A program made the translations under genes and the position numbers. The notes under the pieces are model-generated. The model made no database searches. It was not told where the DNA came from and saw only the letters and a program-made list of their open reading frames with translations. A stretch of DNA of 18,996 bases from JBFGCT01 sp041581055 (GTDB lineage: Bacteria > Actinomycetota > Acidimicrobiia > Acidimicrobiales > Ilumatobacteraceae): the NCBI GenBank assembly GCA_041581055.1, contig JBFGCT010000069.1, forward strand, positions 1 to 18,996, written 5' to 3'. Shown piece by piece: positions 8,241 to 14,642 of this stretch (the stretch's first letter is position 1; every line of letters begins with the position of its first letter).

Positions 8241-8269
8241 TTGCGCGGACCGGTCGGACTTGCGACAAT
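8241..8269 (+). promoter_or_regulatory. Candidate sigma-70-type promoter for the sugar transferase
   Basis: TTGCGC (8241-8246) and GACAAT (8264-8269) are separated by 17 bp. Transcription would begin near 8276, leaving a leader of about 120 nt before the ATG at 8399. The remaining leader contains a short inverted repeat, GGCCAC/GTGGCC, around 8335-8357. This is prediction by eye only. Confidence 0.35.
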
Positions 8270-8398
8270 ACGTCTCTCTCAGGGCTTCTGGTGGGAAATA
8301 CTGGGGCTTCGGAGAGGCGAAGGGCGAGATGTCGGCCACACATGGTGGTGGTGGCCAGGTGGTCTTGACGAATACCACACAGGACAGAGGACTGAGAG

Positions 8399-9124
8399 AT
8401 GGCGGAATCAGAGCGGGTGACGATGGATCGGGCGGCGGCGGGTTGGCGCGCGCCCGCCGCGCGCGACTTCGGGGTCACGAACAACGTCGTGTACCTGATG
8501 CCGTTGCCCAAGATCGCGTTCCGCCGCTCGCTGTACACGCGCATGATCAAGCCGGCCTTCGATCGCCTCACCGCCGGGGTCGCGCTGGCGCTGCTCGCGA
8601 TACCGATGACGCTGATCGCCGCCGTCGTACTCGTGGCGATCGGCAGGCCGGTGCTGTTCCGCCAACAACGGGTCGGCAGGAACGGCGAGGTGTTCGAGGT
8701 GCTGAAGTTCCGAACCATGCGCGCCGACCGCCGACAGCAGCGGCTCGACGTCATCGCCGACCGGCGCCAGACCCACAAGTCCGAGCGCGACCCGCGGCAC
8801 ACGCGCGTCGGACGCTTCCTCCGCAGGTACAGCCTCGACGAACTGCCTCAGCTGGTCAACGTGATGCGCGGCGAGATGAGCGTCGTCGGCCCCCGGCCCG
8901 AGCTCGAGTCGGTCGTCGCCGAGTACCGTCCCGGCCTGGAGCAACGGCACATGGTGAAGCCCGGGCTGACCGGCTTGTGGCAGATCAGGGCGCGCGGCGA
9001 CGGGCCGATGCACGAGAACGGGGAGTGGGACCTCGCCTACGTGGAGCAGGTCTCGTTGCGCTCCGATCTCGCGATCATCCTCCGCACGCCGACGGCGATG
9101 TTGGGGCGCAACGCCGGCTCCTGA
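8399..9124 (+). CDS. Polyprenyl-phosphate sugar-1-phosphate transferase (bacterial sugar transferase family)
   Basis: The 241-residue protein is a small monotopic phosphoglycosyltransferase of the WcaJ/WbaP/PglC superfamily. It moves a sugar-1-phosphate from a nucleotide sugar to polyprenyl phosphate at the inner membrane face, the first membrane step of exopolysaccharide or O-glycan synthesis. Visible signatures are a hydrophobic re-entrant helix (about 56-80), LKFRTMRAD (102-110), the Asp-Glu pair in LDELPQLVN (Asp147-Glu148, catalytic in this family), SVVGPRPE (161-168) and KPGLTGLWQ (187-195). It lacks the large N-terminal multi-TM/CoA-binding domain of WbaP/WcaJ and so resembles the minimal PglC form. 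The start is supported by AGAGGA at 8386-8391, 7 nt before the ATG. It ends 11 bp from the convergent WecG-type gene. Confidence 0.93.
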   Translation: MAESERVTMDRAAAGWRAPAARDFGVTNNVVYLMPLPKIAFRRSLYTRMIKPAFDRLTAGVALALLAIPMTLIAAVVLVAIGRPVLFRQQRVGRNGEVFEVLKFRTMRADRRQQRLDVIADRRQTHKSERDPRHTRVGRFLRRYSLDELPQLVNVMRGEMSVVGPRPELESVVAEYRPGLEQRHMVKPGLTGLWQIRARGDGPMHENGEWDLAYVEQVSLRSDLAIILRTPTAMLGRNAGS

Positions 9125-9135
9125 GCCGGCGGCCC

Positions 9136-9933
9136 CTACGCGTCTCCGCGGTGGGTCGGGGTCGCCGCCTTGGCGGCGGCGAGGCGGCCCGCCCGCTGCC
9201 GGATCACGCCCGCGACGTACCGCGGGTTGAGGATGACGTAACGGCGCCACAGGCGGCGCGGGTCGCCAACGAGCCGCTGCAGCCACTGGAGGCCGGCGCG
9301 CTGCACCCATCGCGGCGGTTGGGCTTGGAGGCCGGCGTGATAGTCGAACGCCGCGCCGACGGCGATGGTCGGCATCGACAGGCGAGCCGCGTTCTCGTAG
9401 GCGAACACCTCCTGGCGCGGGCATCCGAGCCCGACGAAGCAGATGGCCGCCCCCGAGGCCCGCACGTCGGCGGCGATCTCGTCGAGTTCGTCCGGCGCGG
9501 CGCGGCCGAAGCGGGACGGTCGGACCCCGGCGATCTCGATGCCCGGGACGAGGGTCGGGAGCCGGGCGGTGAGCCGCTCGAGCGTGTCGGCCGTGCTGCC
9601 GTAGAAGTAGACGGGCAAGCGCTGCTCGGCCGCCGCCCGGCACACTGCGAGCGTCAGCTCGGGGCCGTAGACGCGGTCGGGCAGCGCGGCGCCGTGCAAC
9701 CAGTTCAACGCCCAGCGCACCGGCTGGCCGTCGGGGGTCACGAGTTCGAGCGCGTTCAGCCGGGCGAGGTGTTCGGGGTCGTCGACACCGGTCATCACGC
9801 CGTGCACGGCCAGCGCCGAGACCCCGTACTGGCGGTGTTCGCGCGCCGCCCGGATGATCCGGTCGACCGCCGCCTCGTAGTCGACGGCGTCGACGCCGAC
9901 ACCGAGCACCGAGAACTTGCCGCGGTCGATCAC
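9136..9933 (-). CDS. WecG/TagA/CpsF family glycosyltransferase (GT26)
   Basis: The 265-residue protein matches the family along its length: FSVLGVGVDAVDYEAAVDRI near the N-terminus, LVTPDGQPVRWALN (64-77; Asp68 is the expected catalytic base, as in TagA), DRVYGPELTL (86-95), YFYGST and CFVGLGCPRQEVFAYEN. Members add N-acetylmannosamine(uronate), glucose or a similar sugar to the undecaprenyl-diphosphate-linked primer, the second step after the type of enzyme encoded at 8399-9124. The basic C-terminal tail (WLQRLVGDPRRLWRRYV) is the appendage that places such enzymes at the membrane. The start is GTG at 9933, 16 bp after the stop of the epimerase gene, so the two are probably one operon. Confidence 0.93.
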   Translation of the reverse strand: MIDRGKFSVLGVGVDAVDYEAAVDRIIRAAREHRQYGVSALAVHGVMTGVDDPEHLARLNALELVTPDGQPVRWALNWLHGAALPDRVYGPELTLAVCRAAAEQRLPVYFYGSTADTLERLTARLPTLVPGIEIAGVRPSRFGRAAPDELDEIAADVRASGAAICFVGLGCPRQEVFAYENAARLSMPTIAVGAAFDYHAGLQAQPPRWVQRAGLQWLQRLVGDPRRLWRRYVILNPRYVAGVIRQRAGRLAAAKAATPTHRGDA

Positions 9934-9949
9934 GCGGCGGGGGCCGGGC

Positions 9950-11020
9950 TCATCTCACCCAGCGATCCTTGTTGGCCTCGAACATCTCGACCAGGATGGC
10001 CGGCACGTCGTACTCGAGGCGCCAGGTCGGGTACTGCTCCTCGAAGCGGCCGTTGTCTCCGATCCACCAGATGTGGTCGCCGACGCGGTGCTCGTCGACG
10101 TAGGTCCAGTCGAGCGCTCGACCGGTGATCTCCTCGCACATCGTGATCGCCTCGAGCACGCTGCAGTTCGAGTGTCGGCCACCACCGATGTTGTAGACCT
10201 CACCGCCGGCGCGCGGCGCCCGGTACACGTGGTCGAAGCAGGCGATCAGGTCCGAGGAGTGGATGGCGTCGCGGACCTGCTTGCCCCCGTAGCCGAACAC
10301 CCGGTAGGGCGTCGCGGTCATCGTGCACTGCATGACGTAGGCGAGGAACCCGTGAAGCTCGGCTGCGGCGTGGTTCGGGCCGGTCAGCGTTCCGCCCCGG
10401 AAGCACGACGTCTTCATCCCGAAGTAGCGGCCGTACTCCTGGACCACGACATCGGCGGCCACCTTGGACGCGCCGAAGAGGCTGTGCATCGTGGTGTCGA
10501 TCGACATGTCCTCGCGGACGCCGCCGGCGTAGGTGTGCGCGGGATCGATCTCCCATCGCGTCTCCTGTTCGACGAGCGGGAGACGGTTCGGCGTGTCGCC
10601 GTAGACCTTGTTGGTCGAGGTGAAGATGAACACCGCCTCAGGGCAATGCAGCCGCGTCGCCTCGAGCACGTTGAGCGTGCCGACGGCGTTGACGTCGAAG
10701 TCGGTGAACGGCTCGCGTGCCGCCCAGTCGTGCGACGGCTGGGCGGCGGTGTGGATCACGACGGCGACGTCGGCGCCGAGCTCGCGGAAGAGCCGATCGA
10801 TCGCGCCTCGATCGCGGATGTCGATCGGCTCGTGGCGGTACCGCGCGCCGAGCGACGTCCGAAGCTCGTCGGCCATCCACGCCGTCGAGCTCTCGTCGCC
10901 GAAGAACTCCTTGCGCATGTCGTTGTCGACGCCGACCACGTCGAGGCCGAGCCCGGCGAAGTGGATCGCCGCCTGCGACCCGATGAGCCCGGCCGACCCG
11001 GTGACCAGCGCGATCGACAT
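9950..11020 (-). CDS. NAD-dependent NDP-sugar epimerase, CDP-paratose 2-epimerase-like (extended SDR)
   Basis: The 356-residue protein begins with the dinucleotide-binding motif TGSAGLIGS (7-15), with an acidic VDND at the end of beta-2, which favours NAD(H). FTSTNKVYG (133-141) and CFRGGTLTGPNH (206-217) are features I associate with the CDP-paratose/CDP-tyvelose 2-epimerase branch of extended SDRs. At the usual YxxxK site the sequence is FGASK (182-186): Lys186 is present but the catalytic Tyr is Phe. This may be normal for a sub-branch with SLFGASK, or may change the chemistry. It would supply a modified sugar nucleotide to the glycosyltransferases nearby. The ATG lies 8 nt after TAGCCT (11029-11034), consistent with a leaderless mRNA. 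Confidence 0.85.
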   Translation of the reverse strand: MSIALVTGSAGLIGSQAAIHFAGLGLDVVGVDNDMRKEFFGDESSTAWMADELRTSLGARYRHEPIDIRDRGAIDRLFRELGADVAVVIHTAAQPSHDWAAREPFTDFDVNAVGTLNVLEATRLHCPEAVFIFTSTNKVYGDTPNRLPLVEQETRWEIDPAHTYAGGVREDMSIDTTMHSLFGASKVAADVVVQEYGRYFGMKTSCFRGGTLTGPNHAAAELHGFLAYVMQCTMTATPYRVFGYGGKQVRDAIHSSDLIACFDHVYRAPRAGGEVYNIGGGRHSNCSVLEAITMCEEITGRALDWTYVDEHRVGDHIWWIGDNGRFEEQYPTWRLEYDVPAILVEMFEANKDRWVR

Positions 11021-11028
11021 GAGCCGTG

Positions 11029-11057
11029 AGGCTAGTGCCCTGACCGTAAACGTTTAC
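11029..11057 (-). promoter_or_regulatory. Candidate promoter of the epimerase gene
   Basis: On the minus strand TAGCCT (11029-11034) ends 8 nt before the ATG, so transcription should begin at or next to the start codon. The matching -35 position, 17 bp further upstream (11052-11057), reads GTAAAC and lies inside the perfect palindrome at 11045-11058. A bound regulator would block this promoter directly. Confidence 0.45.
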
Positions 11058-11058
11058 G
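11045..11058. promoter_or_regulatory. Perfect 14-bp palindrome, LacI-family-type operator
   Basis: CGTAAACGTTTACG is its own reverse complement and has the central CG flanked by AAA/TTT typical of LacI/GalR/CcpA-family operators. It lies in the 118-bp divergent region between the epimerase and ClC genes and overlaps the predicted -35 of the epimerase promoter. A second, shorter palindrome with the same AACGTT core, GAACGTTC, lies at 11094-11101 on the ClC side. No LacI-type regulator gene is in the window. Confidence 0.6.
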
Positions 11059-11124
11059 TTGTTCCGCCGGCCAGGACTCGGCGTCGACAACCCGAACGTT
11101 CACGGCCGCGGCACGAGCGGCGCG

Positions 11125-11130
11125 TAGACT
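11125..11130 (+). promoter_or_regulatory. Candidate -10 box (TAGACT) of the ClC gene
   Basis: TAGACT ends 8 nt before the GTG at 11139, the same spacing as TAGCCT to the ATG of the divergent epimerase gene. This is the layout expected for a leaderless transcript and is the reason for choosing the GTG over the ATG at 11160. No good -35 hexamer is visible. Confidence 0.4.
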
Positions 11131-11138
11131 CCGACGCC

Positions 11139-12443
11139 GTGTGGCGTTCGCGGGTGTTGATGGCCTTGCGCCCGTCCACCCTCGACATCCGGACAACAGA
11201 ACTGCGCTCGCTGGTCAAGCGATCGCGCGAGGTCGTGCTCTTGGCCGCGGTCACCGGCGCCGCCACCGGCTTGTTCGTCCGCTTCTTCGAGTACGTCGTG
11301 GTCGAGCTCATGCTCCACACGGTGCTGGAGGGTCCGCTCTGGTTCGTGGCGATCGCGCCAGGGCTCGGCCTCGTCCTGTCGGCGATCCTGTTGCGGACCG
11401 TCGGAGCGGGCGCGTCGCCGGCGACGTCGGACGAGTATCTGCGGGCGTTTCACGACTCCGAGTACCCGTTGCGGCCGCGGGCCTTTGTCGGGCGGATCGC
11501 GGCGTCGGTCACCACGCTCGGCTTCGGCGGGCCGATGGGCCTCGAGGGCCCGTCGCTGTACGGCGGCTCGGCGCTCGGCTCGTTCATCCAGCGCCGACTG
11601 CCCTCGGCCTTTCGGGGCGCCGACTACCGCACCCTGCTCGTCGCCGGCGCCGCCGCCGGCGTGTCGGCGATCTTCAAGGCGCCGGCGACCGGCGCGATCT
11701 TCGCCCTCGAGGTGCCGTTCCGCGACCAGATGGCGCGCCGCATGCTGCTCCCCGCGCTCGTCGCCAGCGCGACGGGGTACCTGACGTTCGTCTTCCTCAG
11801 CAGCACCGATCCGATCTTCAGCTTCGTCGACGACGACCGCATCGCCACGTTCACGATCCGCGACCTCTTCGGCGCGATCCTGATCGGGGTCTTCTGCGCG
11901 GTCGGTGCTCGGGCGTTCTCGCGGCTCATCAGGATGGCGAAGGGGTTCACGCTGCGCTCGACCACCCTTCGGCTCGTCATGTCCGGAGGTGGGCTGACCG
12001 CGCTGTTCGTCATCAGCCGCCTGCTCACCGGCGAGAGCCTGACGATCGGGTCGCGCGAGGTGCTCGTCTGGATCCAGGAGAGTCACGCCGTCTGGCTGCT
12101 CGTCGTGGTCTTCTTCATCCGCTGCTTCGCGACCGCGTTGACGCTGGGCGGCGGCGGGGTCGGCGGCGTGTTCATCCCGCTGGTGGTCGGCGGCGCGCTG
12201 GTCGGCCGGGCGGTGGGCGAGTTGGTCAACGACCTCGACCCCACCCTGTACGTCCTGCTCGGGATCGCCGCGTTCCTCGGCGCCGGGTACCGGGTTCCGC
12301 TCGCCGCGGTGATGTTCGTCGCCGAGTCCACGGGGCAGCCGGGGTTCATCGTGCCGGCGCTGTTCGCCGCGGTGACGGCCGAGCTCGTGATGGGCGAGCA
12401 GTCGATCACCAGCTTCCAGCGCAATCCCGAGCGGGCCGTCTGA
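11139..12443 (+). CDS. ClC-family chloride channel/transporter
   Basis: The 434-residue, multi-helix membrane protein has the ClC filter signatures in order: GLEGPSLYGGSALG (134-147, with Glu135 at the external gating position), AAGVSAIFKAPATGAIFALE (172-191), and GGGVGGVFIPLVVGG in the second half. The gating Glu favours H+/Cl- exchange over a simple channel. The usual first motif GSGIP is not recognisable; the corresponding region reads GAGASPATSDEY (90-101), as in divergent actinobacterial members. No C-terminal CBS domains are present. Two starts are possible: GTG at 11139, preferred because of the TAGACT box 8 nt upstream, or ATG at 11160, which shortens the protein by seven residues. 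It is divergent from the sugar epimerase and not obviously related to it in function. Confidence 0.9.
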   Translation: MWRSRVLMALRPSTLDIRTTELRSLVKRSREVVLLAAVTGAATGLFVRFFEYVVVELMLHTVLEGPLWFVAIAPGLGLVLSAILLRTVGAGASPATSDEYLRAFHDSEYPLRPRAFVGRIAASVTTLGFGGPMGLEGPSLYGGSALGSFIQRRLPSAFRGADYRTLLVAGAAAGVSAIFKAPATGAIFALEVPFRDQMARRMLLPALVASATGYLTFVFLSSTDPIFSFVDDDRIATFTIRDLFGAILIGVFCAVGARAFSRLIRMAKGFTLRSTTLRLVMSGGGLTALFVISRLLTGESLTIGSREVLVWIQESHAVWLLVVVFFIRCFATALTLGGGGVGGVFIPLVVGGALVGRAVGELVNDLDPTLYVLLGIAAFLGAGYRVPLAAVMFVAESTGQPGFIVPALFAAVTAELVMGEQSITSFQRNPERAV

Positions 12444-12497
12444 CCGCCGACCCGGCGGGACGGGCGCGCCGCGTCGCCGTCCGGCCGGCCCGTCGGC

Positions 12498-12503
12498 TAG
12501 ACC
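12498..12503 (+). promoter_or_regulatory. Candidate -10 box (TAGACC) of the carboxylase gene
   Basis: TAGACC ends 6 nt before the ATG at 12510 and is nearly identical to the TAGACT and TAGCCT boxes before two other genes here. No Shine-Dalgarno sequence is visible, which fits a leaderless transcript. Confidence 0.35.
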
Positions 12504-12509
12504 ACGTGC

Positions 12510-14495
12510 ATGGGCGTCACCGTCTCCTCGGAGTTCCAGGGAACGATTGTCGGCCTGCTCGTGGCCGAGGGCGCGCCCGTCCGCTTCGGGTCGGTCGTCG
12601 CCCTGATCGAGTCGATGAAGATGCACCACGAGGTGATCGCGCCGTGCGACGGCGTCGTCGGCGATGTGCTCGTCGCCGACGGTGACACGGTGGCGGTCGG
12701 CGATCCCGTGATGCTGATCGAGGCGCGCGTGGCCGCCGCCGGCCGTCCGTTGCCCCCGCCCGACACGACCGGCGAGGTGGACCTCGGCGGTGTCGCCGTC
12801 CCGCCCGACTCGAGCGGCGAGGTGGACCTCGGCGGTGTCGCCGTCCCGCCCGACTCGAGCGGCGAGGTGGACCTCGGCGGTGTCGCCGTCCCGCCCGACT
12901 CGAGCGGCGAGGTGGACCTCGGCGGAGCGACGCGCGCGGATCTCGACGAGGTGCTCGAACGGCATCGGGTCGGCCTCGACGAGGCGCGCCCCGACGCGGT
13001 CGGCAAACGGCGCGCCCGCGGGCGGCGAACGGCCAGGGAGAACGTCGCCGACCTGGTCGACGACGGGACGTTCGTCGAGTACGGCCCGGTGGTGGTCGCC
13101 GCGCAGCGCCGCCGGCGCGAGCTCGACGACCTCGTGCGCAACACCCCCGCCGACGGCCTGGTCGGCGGCGTCGGGGCGGTCAACGGCAAGCTGTTCGGCG
13201 AGGACCGGGCGGCCAAGGTGATCGCGCTGTCGTACGACTACACCGTGCTCGCGGGGACCCAGGGCACGCAGAACCACCGCAAGAAGGACCGGCTGTTCGA
13301 GCTGGCCGACGCGTTGCGGCTGCCGGTCGTGTTCTTCACCGAGGGCGGGGGCGGTCGCCCCGGCGACACCGACCAGTTGGGCGTGAGCGGCCTCGACTGC
13401 CTCGCCTTCATGTGGTTCGCCGAGCTGTCGGGTCGGGTTCCGCTCGTCGGCGTGAACGCGGGATACTGCTTCGCCGGGAACGCGGCGATCCTCGGGTGCT
13501 GCGACGTGGTCATCGCCACCGAGGACTCCAACATCGGCATGGGCGGGCCGGCGATGATCGAGGGCGGCGGGCTCGGCGTGTTCGATCCGACCGAGATCGG
13601 CCCGATCGAGGTGCAGCGGGCGAACGGTGTCGTCGACCTCGTCGCCCGCGACGAGGCCCACGCGGTCGAGCTTGCCAAGCGCTATCTGTCCTACTTCCAG
13701 GGGCGGCTCGACGGGTGGACCGCCGTCGACCAATCGGCCGCCCGCGACGTCGTGCCGGTCGACCGGCTGCGGGCCTACGAGATCCGGCGGGCGATCGACG
13801 TCGTGTTCGACACCGACTCGGTGCTCGAGCTGCGGGCCGGCTTCGGGTTGGGGATGGTGACCGCGCTGGCCCGCCTCGAGGGCCGTCCGGTCGGCGTGGT
13901 GGCGAACAACCCGAAGCACCTGGGCGGGGCGATCGACTCCGACGGCGCCGACAAGGCGGCACGGTTCATGCAGCTCTGCGACGCCCACGGGCTGCCGGTG
14001 ATCACGCTGTGCGACACGCCGGGGATGATGGTCGGCCCCGACGTCGAGGAGACGGCGCTCGTCCGCCACTGCAGCCGGCTGTTCGTCACCGGGGCGAACA
14101 TCTCCGTGCCGCTGATCACCGTCGTGACGCGCAAGGCGTACGGGCTCGGGGCGCAGGCGATGATGGGCGGATCGACCAAGGCGCCGCTGGCGTGCGTCGC
14201 GTGGCCGACCGGCGAGTTCGGGGGGATGGGCCTGGAGGGCGCGGTCCGGTTGGGGTACCGCAAGGAGCTCGACGCGGCGGCCGACGACGGCGAACGCGAC
14301 GCGCTGTTCCGGAAGATGGTCGATCGGATGTACGAGCAGGGCAAGGCGCTCAACGTCGCGACCCACTTCGAGATCGACGACGTGATCGACCCGGCCGACA
14401 CGCGCCGCTGGCTGGCGACGCTGTTGGACGCCGCGCCGCCGACCCATCGCGCCGACGTCGAGCGACCGCCGCGGCCGTATGTCGACACATGGTGA
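12510..14495 (+). CDS. Biotinyl domain-carboxyltransferase fusion, acyl-CoA carboxylase subunit
   Basis: The 661-residue protein has two parts. Residues 1-72 are a biotin carboxyl carrier domain with the biotinylation motif ESMKM (34-38; Lys37 carries biotin). Residues about 130-661 are an acyl-CoA carboxyltransferase with both crotonase-like halves. Visible segments include TQGTQNHRKKDRLFELAD, VFFTEGGGGRPGDT, GYCFAGNAAILGCCDVVIA and IGMGGPAMIEGGG in the N half, and VVANNPKHLGGAIDSDGADKA, LCDTPGMMVG and RKAYGLGAQAMMGG in the C half. It would transfer carboxyl from biotin to an acyl-CoA (acetyl-, propionyl- or longer). The ATP-dependent biotin carboxylase domain is absent and must come from elsewhere. 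The domains are joined by a 15-residue tandem repeat (85-139). Single-chain long-chain acyl-CoA carboxylases have the order BC-BCCP-CT, so this looks like that layout without BC. Confidence 0.9.
   Translation: MGVTVSSEFQGTIVGLLVAEGAPVRFGSVVALIESMKMHHEVIAPCDGVVGDVLVADGDTVAVGDPVMLIEARVAAAGRPLPPPDTTGEVDLGGVAVPPDSSGEVDLGGVAVPPDSSGEVDLGGVAVPPDSSGEVDLGGATRADLDEVLERHRVGLDEARPDAVGKRRARGRRTARENVADLVDDGTFVEYGPVVVAAQRRRRELDDLVRNTPADGLVGGVGAVNGKLFGEDRAAKVIALSYDYTVLAGTQGTQNHRKKDRLFELADALRLPVVFFTEGGGGRPGDTDQLGVSGLDCLAFMWFAELSGRVPLVGVNAGYCFAGNAAILGCCDVVIATEDSNIGMGGPAMIEGGGLGVFDPTEIGPIEVQRANGVVDLVARDEAHAVELAKRYLSYFQGRLDGWTAVDQSAARDVVPVDRLRAYEIRRAIDVVFDTDSVLELRAGFGLGMVTALARLEGRPVGVVANNPKHLGGAIDSDGADKAARFMQLCDAHGLPVITLCDTPGMMVGPDVEETALVRHCSRLFVTGANISVPLITVVTRKAYGLGAQAMMGGSTKAPLACVAWPTGEFGGMGLEGAVRLGYRKELDAAADDGERDALFRKMVDRMYEQGKALNVATHFEIDDVIDPADTRRWLATLLDAAPPTHRADVERPPRPYVDTW
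12762..12926 (+). repeat. 45-bp in-frame tandem repeat in the carboxylase linker
   Basis: There are three full 45-bp units (12762-12806, 12807-12851, 12852-12896) and a 30-bp partial unit (12897-12926). Units 2 and 3 are identical, and unit 1 differs only near its 5' end (DTT instead of DSS). Each encodes the acidic, flexible 15-mer DSSGEVDLGGVAVPP. Identity at synonymous positions points to recent duplication. Copy number is likely to vary between strains. Confidence 0.95.
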
Positions 14496-14552
14496 GGACC
14501 GGTCGACGGAACGTGAAGATCTTGACGAAAGCCTCATGACTTCTTGAGTCGG

Positions 14553-14571
14553 CGCACCCGATCCGGGTGCG
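14553..14571. promoter_or_regulatory. Perfect 8-bp inverted repeat with 3-nt loop
   Basis: CGCACCCG (14553-14560), loop ATC, CGGGTGCG (14564-14571). It lies in the 147-bp gap between the carboxylase stop and the cyclase start, just upstream of TACTGT (14582-14587), a possible -10 for the cyclase gene. There is no T run after the stem, so an operator is as likely as a terminator of the carboxylase transcript. Confidence 0.45.
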
Positions 14572-14588
14572 GGCCGGCGGCTACTGTC

Positions 14589-14624
14589 GACGCAACCGAC
14601 GCAACTGACGCAACCGACGAGACG
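14589..14624 (+). repeat. 9-bp tandem repeat (GACGCAACC) in the cyclase leader
   Basis: Three near-identical 9-mers (GACGCAACC, GACGCAACT, GACGCAACC) are followed by a degenerate fourth, GACGAGACG. They fill the predicted untranslated leader between TACTGT and the ribosome binding site AAGGGG at 14628-14633. The length may vary by slippage. Confidence 0.6.
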
Positions 14625-14642
14625 ACGAAGGGGATCATCCCG

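Noticed and set aside
7384..10128. Plus-strand open frame of about 914 codons
   Set aside because: It overlaps the sulfotransferase, sugar transferase, WecG-type and epimerase genes, all of which have clear motifs in other frames.
10608..11138. N-terminal extension of the ClC protein
   Set aside because: It would lie antisense within the epimerase gene and across the divergent promoter region, and has no ClC homology features.
12459..12494. Terminator hairpin after the ClC gene (GACGGGC/GCCCGTC)
   Set aside because: The stem is only 7 bp with a 22-nt loop and no T run, in GC-rich sequence where such pairs are common, and it abuts the next promoter.
14544..14642. TTG start giving the cyclase protein an ATD-repeat N-terminus
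   Set aside because: It would put 33 residues before the export signal. The ATG at 14643 has a good ribosome binding site, and the repeat is better explained as leader DNA.
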